Translations under genes and position numbers: made by a program
DNA from: Nannochloris sp. 'desiccata'
Lineage: Eukaryota; Chlorophyta; Trebouxiophyceae; Chlorellales; Chlorellaceae
Assembly (NCBI GenBank): GCA_019044685.2
Contig: JAGTXX020000015.1
Span: forward strand, 1,984,001 to 2,048,000
DNA length: 64,000 bases
Reading direction: 5' to 3'
The notes under the pieces: model-generated
Seen by the model: the letters and a program-made list of their open reading frames with translations, nothing else
Database searches by the model: none
Told to the model about the DNA's origin: nothing
Part shown: positions 34,090 to 46,989 of the stretch, piece by piece
Layout: every line of letters starts with the position of its first letter
Position numbering within the stretch: position 1 is the stretch's first letter

Positions 34090-36394
34090 TCAAGGTGCCA
34101 GTTGTGGGTTATATACATTACTACTAGCATTCCTTCCTCCCATTTCCAAACCTCCTTCATCTTCAAACCGTGTAAACCTCCCAGCATTCGCACCGTCACG
34201 ACCACCGTACCCTCGTCTCCTTTTATACAAAAAGTACCCACCCGCCCCGACGATAGCAAGTACTCCAATCACGATACCAGCTACAGCACTACTACTAAGA
34301 CCACCACTACCACTACTCTCTGTTTCATCTCCTTCCCCTGTTTTACTGGCAGAATCGTAATCAGTAGCCTCTTCTTCCGGGTTATCACTGTTGCCACCGT
34401 CACCGTTACCGTCTTGGCCTTGTTGCTGCGCAGGGTCAGTGCATGCACCTAATCCTGCAAATTCAGGTGCACAGCTATTCTCAAACTCATTTCCAGCTAA
34501 GTTAATAACTTTATTAGAATACGGTCCAGCTAAAAAGTTTGGAATATTCCCAGAAAATGAATTATTGGAAAGTACGAATGCATGAAGATAAATATCATTG
34601 TTAGAGGAATTGAATATATAGGCATATTGCCAACTGTTGGGAATACTACCATCCATTTGATTATTTTGTACAAAGAGCTGATCTAAGCTCCTCCATTGGG
34701 TGTTGTCATCGGCAACTTCGGGAAGCTGGCCGGTAAGATTCATATTGCCTAGTTCAAGGAAGGTGAGGTTTCGATAGGTAGCTAAACCAGCAGGGAATGG
34801 GGTGTTGACTAGGGGGTTATGGCTCAGCATCAAGGTATCCAAAGGAGGATTCTTAGTTGTTGTAGAGGAGCTTCCAAAATCAGTCCATTGGGCGGGGAGC
34901 CCGTCAAGAGAGTTGGCTCTCAGATCTAAAAATCTTAAAGAAGGATGATCAGCTGCTGATTCAGGTACCGGTCCAGTCAGTTGATTATTGGATAAATCGA
35001 CAGTGGTCAAATACTCAGCAGCAGACATATCAGGAACGGGTCCAGTATGCCCGCTCAAAGTTAAATTTAATTTGACCATGGACTTGGGCATATCTGGAAT
35101 TGGGCCTATCAGATCCGTACTCGGTAAAGACAGCACAGCAAGACTCTCACTCGTCGAAATACTCGCAGGTAGCACACCAGAAATAGAAGAACTACCGCCG
35201 AGAAGCTCGACCAATGAAGAATCAGTGCCAAAAAGGCACGCAGGAAGTTCACCGCTGATTTTTGTTCTATAGATCCCAAGCCACTCCAGTCCATTACGAG
35301 CCATTGCACACAAACCAGTGGCAGTGGAAGCACCTAAAGTGCCAGTAAGGGCAGTATTATTTCCAACATCGAGTAATTTCAAGGTAGAAAGTTGCGTTGA
35401 CCATTCTTCCACCGCCTTTTCAAAATCACCGGTCAAACTGTTTCTAGCTAAGGAAAGCGAGACTAAATTACTAAACCCGGTTACATTGAGTTGACTGATG
35501 TCACACGCAAGCCCATATCCATCAAAATTGAGTACAGTCAGCTGACCAGAGTTATCACAGAGGTTATTATCAATATTGCAGAGATCTGTAAATACTTCTC
35601 CGGTAGTGATATCTAGCCCCACTGCCTTCTCTGTCGCTTTGTTCCAAGGCTCACACGACCCAGCATCAGAGCAACATTGTTGATAAATAGCTTCTGCAGT
35701 AGCTGCTTCATTTGCTATCAATGGTGTTCTTGTGTTTACTTCTGTTGCGGCGAAGTCTAATTGGACTGGGGTGGGTAGAAAGTTTGTTAAAACAGCAAGA
35801 CATCTTAAAAGGAGAGGAGGGTCTGCTGGGCCCTGCCCCTCCCCCTCTGTGGTGGTGGTGTTGATAGGTGGTCCGTTAGGGTAAGCTATAGGGGAGTAGG
35901 GAGAAATGACAATTTCCTGAAAACGACCAGGGAGCGCTGCAAGGGAAGAAAATTAGAGAGACTTCCAGTTGTAAGATAAGTCCGACGTCGGTTTATGGGG
36001 TATACTAGAATACATTAGTTTGCAACTGTTCGCCTTATTGTTCTTGAGTAGTATATTATTTACATCGCTTTTTCCTCTCTTTACCTGATACAAACTCTAG
36101 TCTCGAATTCGCAGATGTCCCGCAGTACAATTGTGCTTGGGCAAATACAGTACGCGCAGCGTCACACTCGGTACCCTCATTATTACAGGGGATCGTATTT
36201 AGAGTGAACTTGAGTGCAGAGGTAGAATTCAATGAAAATACTTTGTCAAATGACACGACAATTGATTCATAAATGCCAATTGCAGGGTAGACGATGGTTG
36301 TTTCGTTGAAGAGCAGCTCCTGACTGGAGACGGCGACAGGGGTTGTTGTCAAGCAAGCAAGGAAGAATAGCGCTGCTACAGGGAGAGCCCGCAT
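34090..36394 (-). CDS. Leucine-rich-repeat single-pass membrane protein without kinase
   Basis: Exon 1 is 36394-36085, the intron 36084-35937, and exon 2 35936-34090, giving 718 residues. A signal peptide (MRALPVAALFFLACLTTTPVAV) is followed by a domain of about 120 residues with two cysteines that I do not recognise, a Cys-containing cap (QQCCSDAGSCEPWN), and a run of plant-type LRRs, for example LTTVDLSNNQLTGPVPE, LRFLDLRANSLDGLP and NLTFLELGNMNLTGQLPE. After a Cys pair cap (NSCAPEFAGLGACTDP) comes a disordered Gly/Glu/Asp stem, a membrane span at about 662-684 (AVAGIVIGVLAIVGAGGYFL), and a short basic tail of about 35 residues. It resembles a receptor-like protein: an extracellular LRR ligand-binding part with no catalytic tail. 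The ligand is unknown. Confidence 0.8.
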
Positions 36395-37800
<1,406 letters not shown>

Positions 37801-38151
37801 AGAATGCTCAATTTTGTTTATGTTTTCTTTTAGTCTCTGATATGTAAGGAAATGTAACTTTGTTAATGCAATAGAAGTAGATAGGTGCTTTGCTTGTAAG
37901 AAAAAGATGGAGAGCAAAAATTGAGAGAGGAGATGCTGACAATCAGGAGCGGAGCATGGAAAAAAGAAAGGAGCAACAGTGATTATTTTCAGCGTAAAGA
38001 TGGTTGATCTCGCGTCAGGGTGTTCAGATAAAATCTACACCAGGCAATTTACAGTTTGTAGACAGCTTTGTGGGTGTTAAACCTAGTTTAAGTACCCTTT
38101 TGGATGCAGAAGATTGCCAGCAGCATTTGAAGTTAGTCAACTTTGAAAAGC
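37801..38151. other. Intergenic, PSMA5 to SRP72
   Basis: 350 bp holding the PSMA5 3' end and the SRP72 5' flank. No other feature was recognised. Confidence 0.5.
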
Positions 38152-40336
38152 ATGGCGACGAAAGAGGAGCAAGTGGAAACATTGTTCGGCAAATTAGACA
38201 GCCAGCTACGCAATAGACAGACAAAGCGAGCCCTTAAAACAGCTGATGAGAGTAAGTGTTGATGATCAGTCGAAGGAAAATCAAAAATTCAAAGCTCTAG
38301 GCATAGAAGCACGTTGCTTCAATACAGCTATCCATCGATGGATTACTCGACTGATCCTAAACATTCATACTCTTCCTTTCCCTTTTGCAGTCCTCAAGCT
38401 GTCTCCCAGTGATGGAGATGCTGTTGCAGTCAAAGTGGCTTTATTGATCGACCTAGGCAACGCTGCTGAAGCCTTACAACTTATCGACGCAAGCCCTGCA
38501 CTTGCATCCGGCCTTGCATTTGAACGTGCCTATTGCACTTACCGTCTAGGCCGGTTACAAGAAGCACTCACCGCTCTCTCCTCAGTTGGGGATGATCGAG
38601 CCAGACTCCAGCTTGAAGCTCAGGTCCAATACCGTCTTGGAAATTACAAGGAATGCATAGAAGTATACGACCGTCTCTTCAAAGAGCACGCCAATATTGA
38701 AGCCTCTGCTGAGGTACAAACTAATATCATAGCTGCCTATGCTGTCGGAGGCCGGGCCCCTGAAATCTCCAAAGCAATGACAGACATGAAAATGACACCC
38801 AAAGATGGATTTGAAGCAGGTTTTAATATTGCATGTGGTTTAATTGATGAAGAAAAGCTTACACAAGCAGAAGAAGCTCTGTATTTGGCTAAAAGAGTAG
38901 GAGAAGAACAATTATATGAAGAAGAATTGGAAGAAGAAGACGTCGAGTCAGAATTAGCTCCTCTCGCCGCACAATTGGCATATTTAGCTGCCAGACAGGG
39001 CAAATTAACCGAGGCAGCAGACGTATTACGCGAATTAGTAGATTCAGATGACCAAACAGTGGGAGCAGTGTCAGCACTCAATCTTGCAGCAGTCCTTTTA
39101 CGTCAGCGCCCGGGAGATCGGAAAGCTGCCGTTGAAAGTTTAAAAGCTATAGAGCCATTTGTAGAACGCAGTGGTGGGTTTTTAAGAGTGAAAACGGGGT
39201 TGGAAGGTCGGTTAGGAGCGACTCATTGCGAGGCACTAATCAGTGGTTATGCTTCGTTGGCTGTTGGAGCTGGAAAACAAGATGTCGCTCGAGAGGCTCT
39301 TCGTAGCTTAGAGAAGCTGTATAAAGGATCAACAAGCGGTGCATTATTGCAAGCTGCGTTGTTATCTCGTGATGGGAAAGTTAAAGAAGCTTCTGCAGTG
39401 TTGGATGAGGTAGCAGGTGCCTTGACCGGCTCTCCTGCAGCTTTGGCGGCTCAGCTAACACGGGTTCAGTTAGCTGCTATTGCCGGTGATGGCGCTGGCG
39501 CTGCTGCATTATTAGCTGCATTACCTACTGTTGAACATTCCCGCCCTGCTGTTGTTGCCACCAGAGCAGCGTTGTTGGAGCAAGCTGGAGATTTAGATGG
39601 CGCCGTTACCCTTATAAAAAGTGTTTTAGCCACCGATTCTCCTAGTAGAGGAAATTCAGCTGTAGCTTCTCGCTGGGCATTACATCGCCTCGCAGCATTG
39701 GATATCCAACGAGGTAATCTTGAAGCTGCAGCTGCTGATTTACATCAACTTGCTGCGACTGACAATGCTGCCCTTGAGGACCCTGAGCTGTTGTCAATGT
39801 TGCCTCGTCTGGTGGCGTGCTGTGCTCCTGAAATGGCGGGTGACTTGGCGAACAAGTTGCCCACTGCCCCTCAGGTATCTGCTGCAGAGGTGGATGCATT
39901 GGAAGCTTCAGGTACTGTTGGTACTGCTCGTCTAAATGCCGGTACTGCTTCTGGTGCTAGCATCAAGGCTGCTGTTCTCAGCGGTGCTGCTGGGAAGCGT
40001 AAGGCTGCAGATGCGGATGGCAGTGGGGAAAAGAGGAAGAAGAAACGCAAAAGAAAGATTCGTTATCCTAAAGGATTTGACCCTGAGAATCCATCTGGCC
40101 ACCCTTTACCAGACCCAGAACGATGGATGCCTAAATGGCAACGAGCAGAGGCAAAGAAAGCGAGAAAAAAGAGGAAAGATAAAGATGTGGGTAAGGGCAG
40201 TCAGGGGGCTGGGAAAGTGGATTCAACATTGGATAAATCTGGACCTAGTGCGGAAGCTACTGCTGCGCCTGCTGCGGCGGCTACAGGGAAGTCTGGTGGT
40301 GGTTCAAGCAAGAAGAAAGGCAAAGGGCGGCGATAA
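38152..40336 (+). CDS. SRP72: Signal recognition particle subunit SRP72
   Basis: Exon 1 is 38152-38251 and exon 2 38391-40336, giving 681 residues. It is mostly TPR-like helical repeats (LLIDLGNAAEALQLIDASP, AYCTYRLGRLQEALTAL, YRLGNYKECIEVYDRL), followed near residue 580 by the basic RNA-binding motif RKIRYPKGFDPENPSGHPLP and PDPERWMPKWQR, which is diagnostic for SRP72. The Lys/Arg/Ala-rich tail is typical. Role: binds SRP68 and 7S RNA in the cytosolic particle that targets nascent secretory chains to the ER. The true first exon (MATKEEQVETLFGKLDSQ) is short; a start within the intron would lose this N-terminus. Confidence 0.95.
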
Positions 40337-40707
40337 ATTGTAGATTCTCTCTTTCTTTTTTGTTTTCTTCTTTCTATATGATTCTATTCTCTATATGTAT
40401 TCATTACAATCAAAAATTTGCATCAAAGGGGAAAGGGGCTGAGAGAAATGAAAAAGATTGGGATCAAAAGTTGCTCTATATTGTTAGTGAGCAGCCCCAA
40501 AAAAAAGAATACATTTCTTGTTCTAAAGAAAAGTTACTATTTGGTGTATTCTACTTACGAATAACGTGGAACAAACACATTAGAGTAGAGTCGTACAGGT
40601 AGGTGAAAAAGATAAGTTTGACTAAATAAACAGAATAGTAGGGTTAATAAAGCAAAAAATGAAAAGGGTGAAATAAAGAGCATATGAAATAAAAACGGAA
40701 CACCACC
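40337..40707. other. Convergent intergenic region after SRP72
   Basis: 370 bp of A/T-rich 3' flanks. No feature was recognised. Confidence 0.5.
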
Positions 40708-41850
40708 TCATGCCTGCTCCTCAAGCTTGCCAGGCGCTGTCGGTGCAAGTGGTTGTCCACCCGGTAGTGGTGGTGGTGAGGGTGCAGGGACAACTTGTTG
40801 TGGTGCTCCTACAGTTGCTGCTGGTTGATTGCTTGTCGGCACTGCCTGTGCCATCTGTGGCATCGGCGGTGCTCCCATTCTCATTTGAGGAACAAGACCA
40901 GGCTGAGGTGACTGTTGTTGTTGTTGTGGTGGTGGTTGGCCACCTAGAGGATGGTGGTTGTTACTGCCAGGCATACCAGGGGGCATGCCCATCGCGGTTG
41001 GCGGTAGGACAGGCGGGGGTTGTTGCTGTACCGGGGGTACCTGTGTTGGCGGTTGTGGTCCTACAGCAGTCGGAGGAGGTGCTGATGGGCCACCTCCTAT
41101 CCCAGGTCCATTTAATGGCACCATTCCAGGTGCATTTAACGCTGGTTGCGGTGGTGGTGGCATCATCATGCCATCATAGGTAAGCACCCCAGCTGGTCGT
41201 GACGGTAAGAAGCTATTTGCTAATTCCATATTTAATCTTATCGGCAAAGGTGGCATTTCGCCCATGACCCCACCCATAGACTCCATGGCTTGTAATATTT
41301 GTAAAATATTATCTCTAAATTGGACGAGTAATTGAGTGTTCTCATGGACCTTGAATGCCGTCATGTTTGATCTAAAGTGGTTTAAGATTGCTAGATTCGC
41401 GTCTAATAAGTAGGAAATAGGACCTTCTATGGTATTAGGACCTGCTTCTCTGGGCAGAGAAGGAGCAGAAGGACCAGCAGGAGGGGCCATATGGGTGTTA
41501 CCAACACCTCCGTGAACGGGGCCCCCACCTAGCGGAGGTCCCATTTGCATTAGAGGTTTAGGGCCAGGGAGAGGTAATGGAGGCATTCCTGGAGCTCCTC
41601 GAGGGTCTAGACCTGTTCTACGTTTCAGTTGCGCTTGCATATTGGTCCAACGTACCCTCAAAGCTATGTCACGAACATTCTTGCGAGGTAAGGCAAGAGC
41701 AATTCGAACATAGCGCTGCAGAGGGTCCATCCGCTCTGCTGGGTAGCGTAACATGTATGATTCTAGTGTGCGTTGTTCTTCTTCAGTCCAATCAAGGCTG
41801 ATCCCCCACCCAGAGGTGTTGACCAAAGTAGCCAGCCCTCCAGGATGCAT
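40708..41850 (-). CDS. SANT/Myb-like nuclear protein with DUF3755-type domain
   Basis: 380 residues from the ATG at 41850; an upstream in-frame Met at 41979 is possible. The N-terminus (SGWGISLDWTEEEQRTLESY to KNVRDIALRVRWTNMQAQLK) is a single SANT/Myb-like helix bundle, with the VRD-x-ALR-x-RW signature of the plant DUF3755 family. A second conserved block, GPISYLLDANLAILNHFRSN to RDNILQILQAMESMGGVM, then MPPLPIRLNMELANSFLP, is the DUF3755 part itself. The remaining third is Pro/Gly/Gln-rich and disordered. It is probably nuclear, in transcription or chromatin, but no molecular role is certain. It is divergent from the desaturase-like gene (395 bp between starts). Confidence 0.75.
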   Translation of the reverse strand: MHPGGLATLVNTSGWGISLDWTEEEQRTLESYMLRYPAERMDPLQRYVRIALALPRKNVRDIALRVRWTNMQAQLKRRTGLDPRGAPGMPPLPLPGPKPLMQMGPPLGGGPVHGGVGNTHMAPPAGPSAPSLPREAGPNTIEGPISYLLDANLAILNHFRSNMTAFKVHENTQLLVQFRDNILQILQAMESMGGVMGEMPPLPIRLNMELANSFLPSRPAGVLTYDGMMMPPPPQPALNAPGMVPLNGPGIGGGPSAPPPTAVGPQPPTQVPPVQQQPPPVLPPTAMGMPPGMPGSNNHHPLGGQPPPQQQQQSPQPGLVPQMRMGAPPMPQMAQAVPTSNQPAATVGAPQQVVPAPSPPPLPGGQPLAPTAPGKLEEQA

Positions 41851-42245
41851 CTTTTTGGTTAATTGTTCCTCTATCCTAGATATTATTTGCAATGCGCCAA
41901 AGGAATATCTACAGATGATTATTTTGGAGTATTTTATCGCAGCTAATGGTGACTTTAATCCAACTGACTGCACAATCACGAATTGGGCAAAACAAAATTT
42001 GTGTGTCTAGCGCAAATGTCCGTTCTGTTGTCTACAGTATATTATACCCAACCACTTCCCAAGCGAAGTGTACCCATTAAACAGCAATGTAGAGTCTGGA
42101 TTAAGCAGTGCTATGTGGATAAAGAAGGCGACCTTATCGCCTTATTTTTGCCGAAGCAGGCTTTTCAGGCCGCCTGAGTGTGAGTCACGAGCCAACACAC
42201 GGTAGCTTTACACAACTGCAATCCATTTCAATATACTGTTACAAA
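41851..42245. other. Divergent promoter region, SANT gene to desaturase-like gene
   Basis: 395 bp. The SANT gene could extend up to 41979 if the upstream Met is used. No other feature was recognised. Confidence 0.5.
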
Positions 42246-43461
42246 ATGTCGAATCTGTTGGACGAGGAGGGGGCAGACATTGTGCGCAGAGCCGCTACAA
42301 CTGATCTCAATGGTAAACGAAATGAATTTCTGTTCAAATTCCCAACCTCTCTAGTTCAAAAACAAATAGTCCCTATGCTTCAAAATTCACGAGATTTACC
42401 TATTTTATATCTATTCTCAAATATCTGTGTGCTTACACTACCAGCTGCTTTAGCATTGTTTACATATACCCCGACATCGCATTCAGTCGGCGCCGTGTAT
42501 TTTATTTTAAATTATGTGCTCTTTCTACAACGATTTATGTTGGCGCTGCATTATAGTGAACATCGCATACTCTTCCGTTCAGGTAAATTAAATATCGAAT
42601 CTTGGTCGGTTCGTCGTTAATTCAGGAAAACGACAAATTGGTCGCACAACGCCAACCGCTCTTCTAATTAATTTTCCTTCCCATCCTTTCTTTTAATCCC
42701 TTTAAGGCTACCGCCTATTAAATTACGTTGCTCCTATCATTTTAGCCCCCTTTTACGGCATTCCGAGTGGCACGTACCGGCTCCACCACTGCGTAATGCA
42801 TCATCTAGGCAACAACAAACACGGGAGGGATTGCTCTTCCACAGAACCTTTCTTAAGAGATAATATACTCCATTTCTTAATATACTGGGCACGTCATGCA
42901 GTGTTGGGACCTATCGAAGTACCCCTCGTCGCTGCTGTGAATAAAAGATGGCATTTATTAGTCGCTTGCTTAGGTACTGAGATTTCTTACATTGCCACCG
43001 TTGCTTGGTTGTACCATTATGTTGCCCCTATAGCCACCTTTTGGGTGTTTATTTTACCGTATATAGTCTCTTCTTTCGCGCTCATGTTTGGAAATTGGTC
43101 TCAGCACTGTTTTGTAGACCCTAGCAACCCTCATTGCAACTACAGGCTGACTTACAACTGCGTGGGCACACAGGATAATCAAAAAAGTTTCAACGATGGC
43201 TACCATTGCGTCCATCACAAGACCTCGGGACTGCATTGGAGTGAATTACCATCGCGTTTCATTAATACTTTAGAAGAGCATGCTGAGAATGATGCGCTGG
43301 TTTTTTTAGAAATTGGATTTTTTGATGTGGGTGCAGCTGTTTTCGCTGGGAAGTGGGGTTTTCTAGTAAAACATTTTGCTAGATATTCAAAAAAGTTTGC
43401 AGAAATGAGTGATCAAGAGGTGGCAGAAGAGTTGAAAAGACGACTACAGCCGGTTAGATAG
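42246..43461 (+). CDS. Membrane fatty-acid-desaturase-like protein
   Basis: Exon 1 is 42246-42582, the intron 42583-42706, and exon 2 42707-43461, giving 363 residues. Several hydrophobic spans are visible (LYLFSNICVLTLPAALALF, VGAVYFILNYVLFLQ, YVAPIATFWVFILPYIV). Three histidine clusters sit where desaturases and hydroxylases carry their di-iron ligands: H102YSEH106, H139HCVMHH145 and H279CVHH283, with an extra NWSQHCF. I infer a di-iron membrane desaturase or hydroxylase acting on acyl chains. There is no cytochrome b5 domain and no clear transit peptide. It does not match the well-known FAD families, so the substrate is open. The ATG at 42246 gives the shortest plausible N-terminus; no upstream ATG is in frame. 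Confidence 0.75.
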
Positions 43462-43772
43462 TTAGATATCTGTGGATTTTATTTTAATTCAATTAGTGAG
43501 GCTTTGATCAGAGAGGATCACTTCAATGATTTCAAGCGCGAAGAAAGAACTAGGGGTTTTTGAGAAGAAGGCTTTAAAGAGCCTAATTTCCCCTCAAATG
43601 TACCACTAAATAAGTTGTATTACTTTAACAATACTTGATCTTGCTGTAAACCAAGCGTATTTATCTGATAGACTACAGATCGCGAGGATTTTAAGAAATT
43701 ACTACAACCCATAATCTTGTTTCTTATCTTCCATATACCTGCACCTTCTCAACCCTCTCTGTAGATTCTATA
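43462..43772. other. Intergenic, desaturase-like gene to CSP41a
   Basis: 311 bp. It contains the 5' flank of CSP41a; no defined element was recognised. Confidence 0.5.
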
Positions 43773-44834
43773 ATGAACACTCTTAACTGCTCTTCTTTCC
43801 GCGGCACTGCATTCGCTCCTGTCTCTACCAAGGCTAGAGCTAGCTGTGTCCAGGCCCGCCGTGCTGCTGTCTCTGTCCGCGCAGACTCTGCCCTCATTGT
43901 CAACACCAAGGGCGGTGGCCACTCTTTTCTCGGCCTCTACCTCGCCAAAAAACTTCTCGCTGATGGACACAGTGTCACAATCTTGAACGATGGTTCTCAA
44001 GAAAAGCTTGAGGCAAAGGCGCCCTTCAGCCAGTACTCTACTCTTCCTGGTGCTAAAATCGTGTGGGCATCTCCAACTGACCCTTCCGCTTATCCCACCG
44101 AGAAGTTTGACATTGTTTACGATAACAACGGCAAAGATATGGACGCGTGCAAGCCTTTAATTGATCATTTCAAGGGCAAGGTCTCCCACTACGTTTTTGT
44201 CGGCTCTGCTGGTGCCTACGCTGCCAACTCTACCGAGCCTATGCACGTTGAAGGCGATGCCCGTAAGGCTAAAGCTGGTCATGTTCAGGTTGAGAACTAC
44301 CTCGTCGAACAAAACATGCCTTTCACTGTGTTCCAGCCTTTATACATCTATGGTGCCTACACTGCTAAAGATTGCGAGCAATGGTTCATGGATCGTATTT
44401 TGAGAGATCGCCCTGTGCCTATCCCTGCCCCTGGAATTCAGCTTACTACTCTTTCTCATGTCGAAGACTTGGCTGAAATGATGGCCACGGTCCCTGGCAA
44501 CAAAGCTGCCATTGGTCAGCATTTCAATTTATGTTCCGACAGGTGCATCTCATTTGAAGGCATTGTCAACACAATCGCCAAAGCTGCTGGTAAAGAAGCT
44601 AAGATTGTCAGGTATGATCCATCTTCCGTTGAACTTGCAAAAGGTCAGGGTTTCCCTTTCAGGGCTGTTCATTTCTTTGCCTCTTCTGAAAAGGCAAAGA
44701 AGGTGCTCGGCTGGAAACCAAAGCATGACTTTGTCTCTGATGTTGGGGAGCGTTTAGAAGAGTACAAGGCATCTGGACGTTTACAAAAGGATGTTGATTT
44801 CAGCGGTGATGACAAGATCTTGGCTACTGTTTAA
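43773..44834 (+). CDS. CSP41A: Chloroplast stem-loop RNA-binding protein CSP41a
   Basis: Single exon, 353 residues, with C-rich strong codons (ctc, gcc, cgc) suggesting high expression. The N-terminus (MNTLNCSSFRGTAFAPVSTK to VSVRA) is a typical transit peptide. The rest is an atypical short-chain dehydrogenase fold: ALIVNTKGGGHSFLGLYLAK, then DNNGKDMDACKPLIDHF, VSHYVFVGSAGAY, HVEGDARKAKAGHVQVENYL and DCEQWFMDRILRDRPVPIPA. The DNNGKD and GDA-x-KA-x-AGHV motifs fit the CSP41a group. Role: part of stromal CSP41 complexes that bind and stabilise plastid mRNA and rRNA; plant CSP41a also has endonuclease activity. Confidence 0.93.
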   Translation: MNTLNCSSFRGTAFAPVSTKARASCVQARRAAVSVRADSALIVNTKGGGHSFLGLYLAKKLLADGHSVTILNDGSQEKLEAKAPFSQYSTLPGAKIVWASPTDPSAYPTEKFDIVYDNNGKDMDACKPLIDHFKGKVSHYVFVGSAGAYAANSTEPMHVEGDARKAKAGHVQVENYLVEQNMPFTVFQPLYIYGAYTAKDCEQWFMDRILRDRPVPIPAPGIQLTTLSHVEDLAEMMATVPGNKAAIGQHFNLCSDRCISFEGIVNTIAKAAGKEAKIVRYDPSSVELAKGQGFPFRAVHFFASSEKAKKVLGWKPKHDFVSDVGERLEEYKASGRLQKDVDFSGDDKILATV

Positions 44835-45383
44835 ATGTATAAATAAATAGTCATTATAAAGATTTACCGTTGGTAGTATATATTCCATATGAGAGACGAA
44901 GCCTCTTGGAAACAAAAAAAATAAAACAAAAATATAGTAGCAATTTGCTTTGCTCTCCAATCTTATTCTTCCTTGCATTCTATAATTTGATCATTTCATT
45001 CATGTAAAAGGTAAAACTCTTGAAGGCTAGGAGGTAGTATTGAATAGTTGGCGGGGGAGCGGGGAGCAGGCGGGGTCATTTTGCAGTTGGCTACTTGACA
45101 TGATCGTCGTCTTCCGCATTTTTAAGTTACAGCTGAGTATAGAGATCATGTAGGCGAAGGATGGCAGGGAAGCTCTTCTATCAAGGAAAGCAACGCAGTC
45201 TACAGTTCTGCAGCTCTCGAGGGTTTCGTGGAATAAGCCATCGAGCTATCGAGCTATTGACCCTGGCGAACAGTTCTTCGCATTGAAAAGTTCACCCATC
45301 GGAGATAACTAAGAGCACTAGACATAGCACCATCTGCAATTCTTTAGTAGATTCTTTACAATCTAAATCATCTAATTAGTGCT
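44835..45383. other. Intergenic, CSP41a to plastid L3
   Basis: About 550 bp. A G-rich stretch lies near 45049-45076. No gene was recognised. Confidence 0.5.
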
Positions 45384-46337
45384 ATGGCTGGCAGCCTTGG
45401 AATGGCTACCATGCAGCCTTTCAGCAGCAGCATGGCTGGGCAGCGGCTCGTAGCGAGGAACTCTAATGTTTCTCGCCCTAGCAATGTTCGCACGAATCTT
45501 ATTCAGTGCAGAACACTGGAAGCAGGTAAGGAGGGAAATTCAAGCAGCTCAGGGTTATCATTTTGTGGTGCATGTGCGATGATTTTCAAAAGCTCGCTTA
45601 TAGGCTGCAATTTGGCCAGTGTTATGCGCATTTTATTTGTTAAAATAAATTTATGGACCAATTTTTAATTAATTTATTCTCTGTCTTCAACAGGAGTTGG
45701 ATTGTTTGGCACCAAGGCCGGCATGACCACTCTTTACAAGGACGGCCTGGCTATGCCTGCCACCGTCATCGCCCTTGAGGAAGGAAACATAGTGACTCAG
45801 GTCAAAACTGCCGAGACTGACGGTTACAACGCTGTACAGGTGGGTTATCAAGAGGTCAAGGAGAGCAAGCTCACTAAACCCGAAGCTGGCCATTGCAAGA
45901 AGGCTGGTGTAGCCCCACTCCGCAAACTCAGAGAATTCAAACTCAAGGATGTCTCTACATTCGAACCTGGTCAGTCTCTCTCTGTTGAAGAGATGTTCAA
46001 GGAAGGTGACCTTATTGATGTTGCTGGAATATCTATTGGTAAAGGATTCCAAGGTGGTGTCAAAAGATGGGGCTTTGCTCGTGGTTTAATGACTCACGGA
46101 TCTAAATCCAAGCGTGAACACGGTTCTATTGGTCCCGGTTCTACACCTGGACGTGTATTCCCTGGTGTGAAGATGCCCGGACATATGGGTGCTGAGCGTG
46201 TGAAAATCCGCAAGGCTGTAATTTTGATGGTTGATGCTGAAAAGAGAGCTATTGTGGTGAAGGGATCATTACCTGGAAAGCCTGGGAATGTTCTGGAGAT
46301 TACTCCCAGCAAAATTGTTGGCAAATTCGATAAATAA
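45384..46337 (+). CDS. RPL3: Plastid ribosomal protein L3 (uL3c)
   Basis: Exon 1 is 45384-45525 and exon 2 45694-46337, giving 261 residues. Exon 1 encodes a Ser/Arg-rich transit peptide ending near [10 protein letters not shown]. The mature part is bacterial-type L3: [57 protein letters not shown] and [15 protein letters not shown]. Role: binds 23S rRNA near the peptidyl-transferase centre of the plastid 50S subunit. It is bacterial rather than cytosolic in type, and the transit peptide favours plastid over mitochondrion. A TGTAA lies at 46499-46503. Confidence 0.93.
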
Positions 46338-46989
46338 AAAGTATAAATGGACTAGAATTATTAGTATACAAATTATTGATTTCAATTTTTCAGCGTGCTG
46401 GTTGTTTGTACAAACAAATAGGAAGCATCAGCAAATAGAACACTATAATAAAAACACATTCCAATTTATGATGAGCGATTATTGCAAGCTCTTGATAATG
46501 TAATATACTAGCTAAAAGTTGTTACTATACAGAAATAGTGTGGACGGCACATTTTGCACCCATCAATGGTGTGGATGCCTCTTGATGGTAGGGCCCAGCA
46601 GTTTTACGTGCAACGCTAATTGGAACATTTCGTATTAGACATAATAGCTTGAATAGTTACTCAATGAACCCTTGTACCTAGTTTTAGTGTTGTTCGGTAC
46701 AATATAACCCATTAAATAAGCCCAGCTGCTAAAAATACGCGTCAAAATTGGACAAACTTTGAAATTGTACACAGAGAATTGTGCACAGCAAAAAGAAAGC
46801 TCGTCTTGCTCATTCTAAGCCCAATCGGTGATCTTCGCTAAAACCGGAAGCCCTAGGCCCTTGACTGCTTGTTTTTAGTTTATTAGATACTTCCAGATGT
46901 TATAGAAAGCGCCTAATAGGTAGTATACCGTCGTTAATTAGCTTGATAGATTGTGGCAGCTTTTAGGAGGTTGATTGCTTTCACGCACA
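46338..46989. other. Intergenic, plastid L3 to cyclin
   Basis: About 650 bp. It holds the L3 3' end (TGTAA at 46499) and the cyclin 5' flank. No gene or repeat was recognised. Confidence 0.5.

Noticed and set aside
38246..38390. Start of SRP72 at the long open frame
   Set aside because: This stretch is the intron; exon 1 at 38152-38251 gives the conserved N-terminus and a good GT-AG join.
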